Assembly (NCBI GenBank): GCA_022824465.1
Contig: JAJDZV010000004.1
Coordinates: forward strand, 833,349 to 897,348
DNA from: Anaerolineae bacterium
GTDB taxonomy: Bacteria > Chloroflexota > Anaerolineae > Aggregatilineales > Phototrophicaceae
Length of the DNA: 64,000 nucleotides
Direction: 5' to 3'
Positions 1-9,076 of the stretch are shown one piece after another (within the stretch, counting starts at the first letter, position 1; each line of letters opens with the position of its first letter). The notes beneath the pieces were generated by a model. It was not told the DNA's origin. It saw only the letters and a list, made by a program, of their open reading frames with translations, and searched no databases. A program made the translations under genes and the position numbers.

Positions 1-1
1 G

Positions 2-1399
2 CAGCACTTTGTTACGCCGCAGCTATCCAATATGGAGCCGATGGCGCCCTTCAATCCGCGTGAATTGCGCGTCGCGCCGCCGACCGCCAGCCAGCATGAA
101 AACTGGGATGCCTATAAAGCCCAGGCCGATGTTGTGCTGGAGAGCTCGGCGAAGCTCACGGATGAGATGAAGTTGAAAGCCGAGCTCTTCGACAACAAGG
201 TCGCGTCCTTGGGCTTGTCCTATATTCATCTGGCGCAGGAAATGGATTTATCGCCGGCGGATATTGCGCGCGGTTACTTCGTCAAAGTAGCAGCCTGGAT
301 GGACGCGTCGATCGTGACCTGGCAAGAGAAGCTGCGCTTTGACGGCGTCCGCCCCAATAGCGCGATTGCCTATGTTTACGGCGACGAGCTGGTGACGGCC
401 TGGGGCGGACCCGGCGAAGGAACACGGGAGCTGCCGGCGAACGAATGGCAAGCCTACCTGCCTGAGCCCGACCATCCGGAGTACCCCTCGGGCAGCACCT
501 GCGGCTGCTATGCCCATGCCCAGGCTTTACGGCGCTTCAGCGGCGCCGATCAGTTGAACTGGCGCATCAGTTACCCCGCTGGCAGCTCGCGGATTGAGCC
601 GGGCCTAACGCCAGCTGAAGATATGACCCTGACCTTCGACACCTGGTCTGACTTCACTGAAGACTGCGGGATGGCGCGGCATTGGGCTGGCGTCCATTTC
701 ATGGATGCGATTGAAGCGAGCGCGGCGTATTGCAGCGCGTTCGGCGATGCCGCCTACGACTATTATCAGACGCTGATGGACGGCAGCGCGGCCTTGCGGC
801 AGCCGGCGCAAGCGCTGGAGGCTGACCCCTGGTTAGCGGCAGCGAGACAAGGCAGCGCGCCTACAATCATCGTGCCCGCCAACACCTATCCTACGCCGCA
901 GTCGTGCCGAGACGTCAACGCTTCGGTTTCGGTCACGACAGTCAATAGCAGCGTGACCTGCGAAGACGCTGATGTAGCCGAGATAGAAGGATTGTCGGAT
1001 TCGCTGGAAGCCATTGCCATCGCCGGCGAACTGGACTTTGGCGCGCAAGTTTGCTTCCAACAGCCCGGCTCAGTCGTCATGCTGGCAACGGAAAGCGTCG
1101 CTCCCAGTTTCGAGGAACTGCCGAGCTACCGCGCGAACGACGTTACTTGCGCCTGGATTGACCAGCCCGGCACGGTCATCTTGCAATCTTCGCCGCCGCA
1201 TCTGACTGACTGCCATGTGACGACCACCGGCGCGCTCAACTTCCGGCGTTCTCCGGTGCGGGGAGAGGTGATCGCCGTTATTCAAAAGGGGACGACGCTT
1301 GGCGTCATCGCCAGAACACCCTACTGGTTCAATGTCGACTTCGGCGGAAGAGCCGGCTGGATCAGTGGCGACTACGTCCAGGCGAATGGCGCTTGCTAG
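2..1399 (+). CDS. Vanadium haloperoxidase/PAP2-fold secreted protein with SH3 tail (5' truncated by window edge)
   Basis: The reading frame is already open at base 2 (residues QHFVTPQLSNMEPMAPF) and matches the interior of the next gene at about its residue 222, so the N-terminus lies outside the window. The motifs follow the vanadate/phosphate-binding haloperoxidase fold: K...RP in KLRFDGVRP, a PSG loop in PEYPSGSTCGC, and RHWAGVH near the end of the catalytic domain. In chloroperoxidases the PSG is followed by the acid-base histidine; here it is followed by Ser-Thr. The last ~60 residues (CHVTTTGALNFR to GWISGDYV) are a bacterial SH3 domain of the kind that binds envelope material. It is a close tandem paralogue of the gene at 1931. 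Family assignment is confident; substrate is unknown, and oxidative halide chemistry is doubtful without the histidine. Confidence 0.8.
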   Translation, partial: QHFVTPQLSNMEPMAPFNPRELRVAPPTASQHENWDAYKAQADVVLESSAKLTDEMKLKAELFDNKVASLGLSYIHLAQEMDLSPADIARGYFVKVAAWMDASIVTWQEKLRFDGVRPNSAIAYVYGDELVTAWGGPGEGTRELPANEWQAYLPEPDHPEYPSGSTCGCYAHAQALRRFSGADQLNWRISYPAGSSRIEPGLTPAEDMTLTFDTWSDFTEDCGMARHWAGVHFMDAIEASAAYCSAFGDAAYDYYQTLMDGSAALRQPAQALEADPWLAAARQGSAPTIIVPANTYPTPQSCRDVNASVSVTTVNSSVTCEDADVAEIEGLSDSLEAIAIAGELDFGAQVCFQQPGSVVMLATESVAPSFEELPSYRANDVTCAWIDQPGTVILQSSPPHLTDCHVTTTGALNFRRSPVRGEVIAVIQKGTTLGVIARTPYWFNVDFGGRAGWISGDYVQANGAC

Positions 1400-1416
1400 C
1401 GGCTATCCCGCAACAG

Positions 1417-1456
1417 GGCGCCGCCTTTTATTCGCAGGCGGACGAAAAGCGGCGCC
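1417..1456 (+). terminator. Hairpin just downstream of the first haloperoxidase-like gene
   Basis: GGCGCCGC(C)TTTT and AAAAGCGGCGCC are near-perfect inverted repeats separated by about 15 bases, starting 17 bases after the stop codon. The stem is GC-rich with an A/T extension. No clear U-tract follows, so this may be a transcript-end-stabilising hairpin rather than a classical intrinsic terminator. Confidence 0.45.
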
Positions 1457-1850
1457 AAACGAAATGCGTTTAACGATTGAGTGAATGCCATAGACGCGAA
1501 TTGAGGCGGCTGCGGTCGCCTCTGGCATTTGGACCGGGGCCACGCGGCCCGCCTTCCCCTCACTCTCACGCGACAAAGAACCAAGCCCCGCCTTCCCCTG
1601 CGAGCGTCGCCGCGCCAGCAGCTTCCAACTGAAGCACGGCGCGTCGCCCGGGTCCGCTGCCAGTTGCATCGTCAAGATCCGCGTCAATGAGCTGGATCGC
1701 ATGTCTGTGGCGCCTATCCACGGCGCGCAGCCGCTCATAATCGCGCCCCGGGCAGACAGAATCCTCAAGCCAGCTGCGAACCTATGATCCGCTACGTGTC
1801 ACTACGACATGTGACTTAGTAACTGCTTTACTGGCTTATCAGTAAGTCGC
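1457..1850. other. Intergenic spacer between the tandem haloperoxidase-like genes
   Basis: I see no convincing gene here. Short open frames on both strands lack ribosome-binding sites and recognisable residues. Composition becomes visibly AT-richer from about 1790, leading into the promoter of the next gene. Confidence 0.5.
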
Positions 1851-1879
1851 TTGACGTATTGCAACTGTATCTCTAAACT
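1851..1879 (+). promoter_or_regulatory. Sigma-70-type promoter for the haloperoxidase-like gene at 1931
   Basis: TTGACG (1851-1856) is followed after 17 bases by TAAACT (1874-1879). The surrounding sequence is AT-rich, and the next start codon is about 45 bases beyond the expected transcript start. Confidence 0.45.
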
Positions 1880-1930
1880 ATTGCGTTTGATTACTCCTGG
1901 GACTTTGCGCTGTCATAATGGGGGACAGAA

Positions 1931-4030
1931 ATGAGACGAATTACAACCTATATGCTTGGGCGAGCGCTGCCGCTGCTCGTGATTGTATTGAGCTCCGTTG
2001 GCGCGCTCAGCAGCCAAGGATTGCCGAGCGCGGAGATATCCGCGGAGCTGAGCCGGCTGCAAGATCCATTGCATGACGTGATACTTCCACGCCTGTACTC
2101 GGTAATAGCCACCGATGTCTCGCCGTCGCTTGGCGACGCGACGCTGATCAATCGTTTCCGGTTTATCGTATCATTGGCGATGGTGGACGCGGCCGCGCCC
2201 TATCACCCGACTGCGGTCGGCATGTATACGCGCGCGCCGCGGCGACCGCAAGAAGAGTGGACCAACGCAAACATCAATACAGCGATGATGTACGGCGCAT
2301 ACCGCGCTTTGCAGGGCTTGCTGCCGGAGCGCGATTCGGTCTGGCGGGAGATGATGACGGACTTCGCCCTTGATCCCGATAACGGGAGCGTCGATTTGAC
2401 CACGGCGGTGGGAATCGGCAATGCGGCCGGCATCGGCGCGCACGAAGCCAGGTTATACGATGGCATTAACCAGACTGGCTTTTACCAGGACAACACGGGA
2501 TATGCGCCGGTAAACACAGCGTTTGAGCTGCGCGATCCAACGCGTTGGCAGCCGGCGCTGCGGCGACAAGGGATCGGCGTGTACACGGTGCAGCAATATG
2601 TAACGCCGCAATTGGCGAACATGGAGCCGATGGCGCCATTTGACCCGCGTCAGTTTCGTGTCGCGCCGCCGGCCGCCAGCTACGCGCTTGATACCGATGC
2701 CTACAAGGCTCAAGTGGATGTCGTGCTGGAGACTTCGGCTAATCTCACAGACGAGCGGAAACTCAAGTCCGAGCTATTTGACAACAAGATCGCTTCGCTG
2801 GGTCTGTCGTACATCAAAGTAGCCAACGATATGGGTCTGTCGCCGGCCGATATCGCGCGCGGATACTTTCTGAAGGTTTCAGCCTGGATGGACGCCTCAA
2901 TCGTGACCTGGCAAGAAAAGACGCGCTTTGACGCCGTGCGTCCCTTCAGCGCGGCGCCCTATGTTTATGGCGATGACCTGGTGACCGCATGGGGCGGACC
3001 GGGCGAAGGCCGCGCGCGACTTCCCGCCAGCCAATGGCAAGCCTACTTGCCCGAGCCCGACCACCCGGAATATCCCTCCGGCTCAACCTGCGGCTGCTAT
3101 GCGCATGCCCAAGCGCTGCGGCGCCTCAGCGGCACGGATGAGTTGAACTGGAGCGTCAGTTATCCGGCGGGAACATCGCGGATTGAACCGGGGATCACAC
3201 CGGCGAACGACATGACCCTGACATTTGAGACCTGGACGGATTTCACGCAAGATTGCGGCCAATCTCGTCATTGGTCCGGGGTACACTTTACGCATGCGGT
3301 CGAAGCCAGCGCCGCCTATTGCAGCATATTTGGCGACATGGCTTACGAGTATTTCCTGACGCTGATGGATGGCACGGCGCCCCTCCGCGCTGCCGCTCAA
3401 GCCTTGTCGCCCGACCCCTGGTTGCCCATCCGGGAGCAGTCTGCTACGCCGGCGCCAGTCGTACCGGATAATACCAGGCCGACGCCGGTTGCCTGCGAAG
3501 AGGTTTCTGGCTTGATCACCGTCACCGCTGTGAACAACGGCGTGCAATGCGAGGGCATAGACACCTCCGGGCTTTCGCTGCTGGCCGGATATGTCGATGG
3601 GGTCAACGTTAGCGGCAATCTGGAATTCGGCGCGCAGGTTTGCTTCCGCTCGTCTGGCTCGCTGCTTCTACTGGATATGCGCGGCGCCACGCCCCGCATC
3701 GAAGAACTGACATCCTACCGCGCGTCGGAGTCGACTTGCGGCTGGATCAGGCGGCCCGGCACGGTGGTCTTGGTCGCTGCTTCACGACCCGTCGCGCAAA
3801 TCGACGGCGAGGTCTCTGCGCCGTTCGTACCGCTTTCACAGTGTCTGGTTACCACGACACACGGCCTCAACTTCCGCGCCGCCCCAGCCGGCGCCAGCTT
3901 GGACATCGTCATTCCTGATGGCGCGCGCCTGGCGGCCGCCGCCAAATCCGCCGGTTGGTACAGCGTCAGCTACGAGGGGCTGCGGGGCTGGATCAGCGGG
4001 GATTACGTGGTGACGAGCGGGAGCTGCTAA
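1931..4030 (+). CDS. Secreted vanadium haloperoxidase-fold protein with C-terminal SH3 domain
   Basis: 699 residues beginning with a signal peptide (MRR start, hydrophobic residues 12-26). The vanadate-binding residues of fungal vanadium chloroperoxidase can be placed with the same spacing: K330 and R337 (7 apart), S383-G384 in PSGST, and R446 and H452 (6 apart, SRHWSGVH). The catalytic histidine that should follow Ser-Gly is Ser385. This histidine loss is shared with the upstream paralogue, so it is not a sequencing error. Residues ~635-698 form a bacterial SH3 domain (LNFRAAPAG ... GWISGDYV). The protein is probably exported and wall- or matrix-bound. It could act as a phosphatase-like or purely binding member of the fold; haloperoxidase activity is uncertain. 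Confidence 0.85.
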   Translation: MRRITTYMLGRALPLLVIVLSSVGALSSQGLPSAEISAELSRLQDPLHDVILPRLYSVIATDVSPSLGDATLINRFRFIVSLAMVDAAAPYHPTAVGMYTRAPRRPQEEWTNANINTAMMYGAYRALQGLLPERDSVWREMMTDFALDPDNGSVDLTTAVGIGNAAGIGAHEARLYDGINQTGFYQDNTGYAPVNTAFELRDPTRWQPALRRQGIGVYTVQQYVTPQLANMEPMAPFDPRQFRVAPPAASYALDTDAYKAQVDVVLETSANLTDERKLKSELFDNKIASLGLSYIKVANDMGLSPADIARGYFLKVSAWMDASIVTWQEKTRFDAVRPFSAAPYVYGDDLVTAWGGPGEGRARLPASQWQAYLPEPDHPEYPSGSTCGCYAHAQALRRLSGTDELNWSVSYPAGTSRIEPGITPANDMTLTFETWTDFTQDCGQSRHWSGVHFTHAVEASAAYCSIFGDMAYEYFLTLMDGTAPLRAAAQALSPDPWLPIREQSATPAPVVPDNTRPTPVACEEVSGLITVTAVNNGVQCEGIDTSGLSLLAGYVDGVNVSGNLEFGAQVCFRSSGSLLLLDMRGATPRIEELTSYRASESTCGWIRRPGTVVLVAASRPVAQIDGEVSAPFVPLSQCLVTTTHGLNFRAAPAGASLDIVIPDGARLAAAAKSAGWYSVSYEGLRGWISGDYVVTSGSC

Positions 4031-4123
4031 GGCAACCGACCATTGTCGGCTAAAGGAGGAGGCGGCGTTGGCCGCGCCCCTTTCTCTTGCGCGCAGTTCC
4101 GCGCTGATATGTCGTTTGATCCA

Positions 4124-4132
4124 TGCTATAGT
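4124..4132 (+). promoter_or_regulatory. Extended -10 promoter element
   Basis: TGCTATAGT has the TGnTATAnT form of an extended -10. The predicted transcript start is near 4140, about 26 bases before the chosen start of the PLP dehydratase gene. Confidence 0.45.
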
Positions 4133-4165
4133 CAGGCGCAATGCAGGCAACAGCACAGGCTGACA

Positions 4166-5137
4166 ATGGTCGATCTGGCGGATATTCAACGGGCGGCGGC
4201 AAAGGTCGAGGAATATACTTTGCGCACGCCGCAGCGCGACTCGCCGGCGCTCAGCGCGCAGCTCGGCGTCAAAACTCGACTCAAGCTGGAGATGGAGCAG
4301 CACAGCGGTTCTTTCAAGACGCGCGGGGCTTTTCATCAGATGTTGACCTTGGGCGACGACGCCTTGGGTCGTGGGGTAGTCGCCGTGAGCGGCGGCAACT
4401 TCGCGCGGGCGGTTGGTTATTGCAGCGGCGTTCTTGGCGTCGATGCGACTGTGTGCATGCCGGAGAACGCGCCGAGCGGCTCAGTCGACGCGACCCGAGA
4501 ATATGGCGCGACAGTTGAGCTGCTTCCGGATGCGGCAGCGGCGTTCGAGCGAGCTGAGGAATGGGTCGCGAAGGGGCGCACCGCCTTGCACCCCTTCGAC
4601 AGTGAGGCGCAGATCGCGGGGAACGGCGTCGTCGCGCTTGAGATACTGGAAGATTGCCCGGGCATGACCGACATCATCGTCAGCATCGGCGGCGGCGGGC
4701 TTATCGCCGGCATTATTGCCGGGGTGAAGGCGTTGAAACCGAGCGCGCGCGTTTGGGGCGTCGAGCCGGTGAAGGCGGCGACCATGCAGCGTTCGCTTGA
4801 AGCCGGCGCGATCGTCAATATCACGCCCATGTCTCTGTCCAAGACGCTGGGCGCGCCCTTCGTCGGTCAAGGGGCGCTGGAACTGTGTCAGGCGTATTTG
4901 GAAGATCTCATCCTGGTTAGCGATCGCGACATGATTGCGGCTCAGCAGCGCTTGATTCAGGCTGAAGGGCTAGGTCCGGAATTGGCGGCCGCCAGCACGC
5001 TTGCCGCTGCCGAAGTGATCAAAGGGCGTCTTTCGCCGGGCGACGAGCTTGTGCTTTTGATTTGCGGCTGCAACGACTCGGCTGGAGATGTGGCGCGTTA
5101 TGCCGCGCTCCTGGACGATAGCCGCCCTCAGGCATAG
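4166..5137 (+). CDS. PLP-dependent threonine/serine dehydratase family protein
   Basis: 323 residues of fold-type II PLP enzyme. The Schiff-base lysine lies in SGSFKTRGAF (about residues 47-56), the substrate/carboxylate loop is SGGNFARAVGY, and the tetraglycine phosphate-binding loop is SIGGGGLIAG. The C-terminal CGCND segment corresponds to the position that contacts the pyridine nitrogen. The family deaminates threonine or serine to 2-oxoacid plus ammonia, or racemises or eliminates related amino acids. The first possible ATG at 4043 would add 41 residues with no family resemblance, so the start at MVDLADIQ was preferred; it lies 26 bases beyond the predicted transcript start. No ACT regulatory domain is present, which favours a catabolic form. 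The 3' end overlaps the convergent FGGY kinase by 10 bases. Confidence 0.85.
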   Translation: MVDLADIQRAAAKVEEYTLRTPQRDSPALSAQLGVKTRLKLEMEQHSGSFKTRGAFHQMLTLGDDALGRGVVAVSGGNFARAVGYCSGVLGVDATVCMPENAPSGSVDATREYGATVELLPDAAAAFERAEEWVAKGRTALHPFDSEAQIAGNGVVALEILEDCPGMTDIIVSIGGGGLIAGIIAGVKALKPSARVWGVEPVKAATMQRSLEAGAIVNITPMSLSKTLGAPFVGQGALELCQAYLEDLILVSDRDMIAAQQRLIQAEGLGPELAAASTLAAAEVIKGRLSPGDELVLLICGCNDSAGDVARYAALLDDSRPQA

Positions 5138-6576
5138 AGGCGCCGGTAGAGCTCGATTTGTCGTTGCCGCGCGGCTTGCAAGGCGACGACGCCCGCCGGT
5201 TCGGGCATGATGATTCGGTTCGCCTGTGGCTTCCCGTCCGCCAGCTTACGTCCGTCGAGGCTGCGCAGGAGCATCAGCGCGACGCCACGGGCGGTGACTT
5301 CTGTTTCAGCCAGCAGATGCAGCGGCGTATCAAAAGCGTTGGCGAGCATCTGGGACCAGACAGCCGAAGATTGCAGCGCGCCGCCGCCCGCCATCACCTC
5401 AGCGTCTTCGGATTTCAGGTGATCAAAGATCAGCGACAGGCGCAGCGCGACTGCTTCAAGGTGCGCTTGCAAGATATCGAGGCGGCTGGTGTGACGGCGG
5501 AGGCCGTGGATGGCGCCGGTGGCGTTCGGCTGCCAGCCGGGGCTGCGTTCGCCGGCCAGCAGCGGCAGCACGGTCAGTCCGTGGCAATCGGCTGGTCGCC
5601 GCGCGAGCGCCTCATCGAGCGAGTCCGATTGGCGCAGCAAGTCTTCCATCACCCATTGATAGATGTTGCCGCCTTCGCTGGCAGCGCCGCCCACCAAGGG
5701 CATATCGCCGCAGACCAGATAGCGCCAGAGCCCGCGCGGAATGCGCTCTACGCGTTTGACGACGCGCAGGGCGGAGGTGGTGCCGATCGTCAGGGCGATG
5801 CGGCGGGCATCGACCGCGCCCGAGCCGATATTGGCGGCCGCGCCGTCGCCCAGCGCCAGGAAGAAAGGCAGGTCGCGCAACTGGGACCAGCGCCGGGCGT
5901 AGTCTCCGCGCAAGCCCTGGCAGACCATATCAAAGTCGGCGATGGGCGGCAGCTTTCCGGCAAAGGCGTTTCCGAGCAGGGTCGGGGCGTAGTCCCAATG
6001 CCAGTCTTTGTTTTCGGTGTCGAGCAATCCGGACCAGCTGGCGATGGAGAGGCTCATCGGCATCTCGCGAGCGAACCATTGGCGGTAGAGATAGCCGCCG
6101 AGGTCGTTGATGCGCTGGACGCGCGCGGCCGCTTGTGGCTGGTTGCGCCGCAGGCTGAGGTATTGCGCCGGCAGGTACGCGGGATGCAGCATGCAGCCGG
6201 TCGCTTGGTGATAGGCATCGGCGTCGCCATCAAGCTTATCCAGCAAGGTCGGAATCTCGGAGCTGCCCATGGCGTCGGCGTATGTCATGACGGGTGTGCA
6301 AGCAGCGCCTGCGGCATCAATACCGAGCCAGTTGCCGGCGAAGGTCGCCATGCCGACAGCGCGAATCGCCGCGGCAGCGGGGTGCCGCAAGACCTCGTCA
6401 AGGCAGCTTTCCGCCAGGCTTTGCAGAGCGAGCGCGTCTACTGTTGCCTTGCCCGCGCGGTCGGTATCGAAGTCATAGCGGCGGCTGCGGATTGAGCCGT
6501 CAATCAAGCGCGCTGAGTCGTCATAGAGCAGGGCGCGGACGGACGAGCTGCCCAGGTCGATTATGAGGAGGGTCAT
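5128..6576 (-). CDS. FGGY-family carbohydrate kinase (gluconokinase/xylulokinase-like)
   Basis: 482 residues of the FGGY sugar-kinase fold. The N-terminal nucleotide-binding phosphate loop is MTLLIIDLGSSSVRALLYDD; the second ATPase-domain motif is LTIGTTSALRVV; and MAGGGALQSSAVWSQMLANA near the C-terminus is the adenosine motif. The family phosphorylates sugars or sugar acids (gluconate, xylulose, glycerol, erythritol). The upstream in-frame extension to 6705 was rejected because homology begins exactly at MTLLIIDLG. Neighbouring genes encode a 2-hydroxyacid dehydrogenase and a gulonate/3-hydroxyacyl dehydrogenase, which suggests a sugar-acid or polyol substrate. It is transcribed divergently from the 6990 gene across a 413-base spacer. 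Confidence 0.85.
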   Translation of the reverse strand: MTLLIIDLGSSSVRALLYDDSARLIDGSIRSRRYDFDTDRAGKATVDALALQSLAESCLDEVLRHPAAAAIRAVGMATFAGNWLGIDAAGAACTPVMTYADAMGSSEIPTLLDKLDGDADAYHQATGCMLHPAYLPAQYLSLRRNQPQAAARVQRINDLGGYLYRQWFAREMPMSLSIASWSGLLDTENKDWHWDYAPTLLGNAFAGKLPPIADFDMVCQGLRGDYARRWSQLRDLPFFLALGDGAAANIGSGAVDARRIALTIGTTSALRVVKRVERIPRGLWRYLVCGDMPLVGGAASEGGNIYQWVMEDLLRQSDSLDEALARRPADCHGLTVLPLLAGERSPGWQPNATGAIHGLRRHTSRLDILQAHLEAVALRLSLIFDHLKSEDAEVMAGGGALQSSAVWSQMLANAFDTPLHLLAETEVTARGVALMLLRSLDGRKLADGKPQANRIIMPEPAGVVALQAARQRQIELYRRLYA

Positions 6577-6989
6577 TACGGGCTCGACATTTCTTTGCAA
6601 CTTCAAGCTAACCAGGCGATAGGAGTGATTCAAAGTCGACGGCGCGCGCGGGCGGACGATATACCTGTGCTCGTCGACACCGCCTGTCGATTGCCCCTGC
6701 AACACTTCGATGATAGTAGAGATTGCGCTAAAACGGCAGGCGCGCCCATTGCTCTATTGGAATTATCTCTTCGGCGATTCGCGCGCGAGCCAATGGCTCC
6801 CCGACTCGCGGCCCGCCTTGTCTCATAGATCGCCCGATTTTATGGGCATCTCACCAGCCGCACAGCGATCCGCGCGCGCCAGAATCCCGCCGACCTATGT
6901 CCATTTCGGCGCCGCCGACGTATAATGTCTTCAGAACGCGCCCCGCCACAACTCCGGCGATTTCAAAACCAACAGCAAAGGAAAAAACA
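6577..6989. promoter_or_regulatory. Divergent regulatory spacer with a consensus -10 box
   Basis: This 413-base region separates the divergent kinase and hydroxyacid dehydrogenase genes. A perfect TATAAT sits at 6921-6926 on the plus strand, about 64 bases before the dehydrogenase start; no good -35 accompanies it. AAAGGAAA just upstream of 6990 is a good ribosome-binding site. I see no convincing gene in the spacer. Confidence 0.5.
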
Positions 6990-7976
6990 ATGACTCAACG
7001 ACAGCAAAACGCGATCCTGATATGCGACCCCGGCTATGACCAAGCCGCCGCCGACCTCGCCGCCGACTACCCGAAGCTGAAGCTGCTTTGCGCCAGCGAC
7101 TCGGTCGACGCCGCCGCGCTCGCCTCGGACGCCGTCGCCGGCTTGATCGCGCAGACCGCCAGCGTCGACGCCGCCCTGCTGGAGGCGCTGCCCAACCTGA
7201 AGGTCGCGCTGAAGCTCGGGCGCAGCTATTTCAATATCGATGCCGCCGCCTTGCGCGCGCGCGGAATCGACTTTGGCTGCGTCCCGCGCAAAGGTCCGAA
7301 TTGCGTCGCCGAATTGGCGCTCACGCTGATCCTCGCCTTGAGCAAAGACCTGGTGGTCGGCAACGAAGCGGTGTCGCTCGGCGCCTTTCGCTATCGCGGG
7401 CTCAAGCCGGAGAAGACCGCTGAGCGCAAGATCGCCTTTCACTGGATGCACGATACCCGCGTGCACGAGGTTGTCGGCAAGACCCTCGGCATCATCGGCA
7501 TGGGCGAGATCGGCTGCGAATTAGCCCGCCGGGCCAGCGTGCTGGGCATGAAGAACATCTACTACAAGCGCAGGCCGCTCTCGGCTGAGCTGGAAGCCGC
7601 CTTTGACGCGACCTATACTGAACTGGACGATTTGCTGCGTGAGAGCGACTACGTTTGCGTGGCGACGCCGCAAACACCGGAGACCGAGGGCTTGCTGGGC
7701 GCGGCGCAAATCGCCTTGATGAAAGAAAGCGCTTATATCGTCAATATCGCCCGCGGCGGCATCATCGACGAAGAGGCGATGATAGCGGCGCTGCAAGAAG
7801 ACCGCATCGCCGGCGCTGGCTTGGATGTCTTCGTCTATGAACCGCTGCCGGCTGATAGCCCGCTCTGTAGCTTGGATAACGTCATCCTCTGCCCGCATAT
7901 CGGCGGCGGCACCGGCTCCAACCGGACGATAGAACTCGGCGCGGCGCTGGCGGAAATGAACCGCAGACTGTCATAG
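6990..7976 (+). CDS. D-isomer-specific 2-hydroxyacid dehydrogenase, NAD-binding
   Basis: 328 residues. The Rossmann glycine motif is GKTLGIIGMGEIGCELARRA (about residues 164-183). The catalytic arginine region is YIVNIARGGIIDEEAM, and the catalytic-histidine segment is CPHIGGGT. The acid residue is in AGAGLDVFVYEPLP. The family interconverts 2-hydroxyacids and 2-oxoacids (glyoxylate/hydroxypyruvate, phosphoglycerate, 4-phosphoerythronate). There is no ACT or ASB domain, so it is not a biosynthetic SerA. The start was chosen at MTQRQQ, preceded by AAAGGAAA. Its place next to an FGGY kinase suggests a sugar-acid oxidation or reduction step. Confidence 0.85.
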   Translation: MTQRQQNAILICDPGYDQAAADLAADYPKLKLLCASDSVDAAALASDAVAGLIAQTASVDAALLEALPNLKVALKLGRSYFNIDAAALRARGIDFGCVPRKGPNCVAELALTLILALSKDLVVGNEAVSLGAFRYRGLKPEKTAERKIAFHWMHDTRVHEVVGKTLGIIGMGEIGCELARRASVLGMKNIYYKRRPLSAELEAAFDATYTELDDLLRESDYVCVATPQTPETEGLLGAAQIALMKESAYIVNIARGGIIDEEAMIAALQEDRIAGAGLDVFVYEPLPADSPLCSLDNVILCPHIGGGTGSNRTIELGAALAEMNRRLS

Positions 7977-7986
7977 AGGCAGCGCG

Positions 7987-8973
7987 CTATTGAGCCGTCG
8001 TTTGACCAGAGCGCAGCACATCGAGAATCTGCAGCAGCTTGGCATCACGCCACTGCTTCACCGCTTCCATGTCGGTATCAGCCAGCGCCGCTTCCATTTG
8101 CTCGGCGCATAGCTTCGCCCATTCGCGCTTGGTTTCGGCTGTGCGCGGCGGCGCATCACGCTCCAGGCGAGCGGGAATGTCGTCCACCAAGCTGTGATCG
8201 AGCTTGCGGTCCACCAGCGTATCGCGCAAGCCGCCCGGGCTGGTCAACATGCCGACCAAGAAGGGACCCATCAGCGCCAGGCGCAAGCCCGGTCCGCTGC
8301 GGAAAGCCAGGTCAATCTCGGCGGCGGTGGCGACGCCATTGCCTACCAGCCACATCGCCTCGCGGTAGAGCGCCGCCTGCATGTGGTTGACGATATGGCC
8401 CCGGCACTCTTTGCGAGCCACCACTGGCGTCCGCCCCATCCGCGCCATGAAGTCCCGCGCCAGCTCGACGGTCTCCTCCGATGTGGCTTCGCCAGGCACG
8501 ATCTCGACGCAGGGCACGATATGCGGCGGGTTGTAGGGATGCGCGACCACACAGCGCTCCGGACGGGACGTCGCCGCTTGAATCTCGGTCATCAGCATGG
8601 CGCTGGTGCTGGAGGCGAGCACGACATCCGGTCGCGCCAGGCGATCCAGCTCGCGGTAGATCTCGCGCTTGACGCCATAGCGCTCGGGTCCGGATTCCTG
8701 AACGAAATCGGCAGCGGCAACCGCCTCCGCCAGGTCGGTGGTCGCGCTCACCCGGGCGAGTGCGGCGGCTGCTTCCGTTTCGGTCATCACATCAGCCGCG
8801 ACCAGTGTATCGTAGGCGCTGCGCAGCTCGGCATCGGTTCGGTTTAGCACCGCCGCCGAAGGTTCGTAAATGGTCACGCGCAGGCCGTGCTGAGCGAAAA
8901 GAGCCGCCCAGGAAAAGCCGATTGTTCCGCCGCCAACGCAGGCGACGCTGCTAATTTTGTCCGCGTTCATCAT
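7987..8973 (-). CDS. 3-hydroxyacyl-CoA dehydrogenase family (L-gulonate 3-dehydrogenase / lambda-crystallin-like)
   Basis: About 328 residues: an N-terminal NAD-binding domain (VACVGGGTIGFSWAALFAQHG), the family HPYNPPH motif, and a C-terminal helical dimerisation domain beginning near KECRGHIVNHMQAALYRE. The single-domain length and the GFSW/GPFL motifs resemble lambda-crystallin, gulonate dehydrogenase or carnitine dehydrogenase rather than the beta-oxidation multienzyme. Homology starts at MMNADKISS; the upstream in-frame TTG/GTG-type extension was trimmed. It converges on the hydroxyacid dehydrogenase gene with a 10-base gap, which fits a shared sugar-acid or hydroxyacid pathway. Confidence 0.8.
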   Translation of the reverse strand: MMNADKISSVACVGGGTIGFSWAALFAQHGLRVTIYEPSAAVLNRTDAELRSAYDTLVAADVMTETEAAAALARVSATTDLAEAVAAADFVQESGPERYGVKREIYRELDRLARPDVVLASSTSAMLMTEIQAATSRPERCVVAHPYNPPHIVPCVEIVPGEATSEETVELARDFMARMGRTPVVARKECRGHIVNHMQAALYREAMWLVGNGVATAAEIDLAFRSGPGLRLALMGPFLVGMLTSPGGLRDTLVDRKLDHSLVDDIPARLERDAPPRTAETKREWAKLCAEQMEAALADTDMEAVKQWRDAKLLQILDVLRSGQTTAQ

Positions 8974-9076
8974 GTTCGCCGCTGCCTCGCTTTGATTCGT
9001 CCGAACAGGCATTGTAACGGCAAAGGCCGCATTCGTCCGCCGTCGCCTGTCTTGGCTTCTGCGGAAGCCGGCAAGG

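Noticed and set aside
1403..1768. 121-codon minus-strand frame between the haloperoxidase-like genes
   Set aside because: Arg/Ser/Ala-rich, covers the hairpin, no ribosome-binding site or domain.
5158..6495. 445-codon plus-strand frame over the FGGY kinase
   Set aside because: Antisense shadow; composition is Gln/Arg/Ala-rich without domains, while the minus strand encodes a recognisable kinase.
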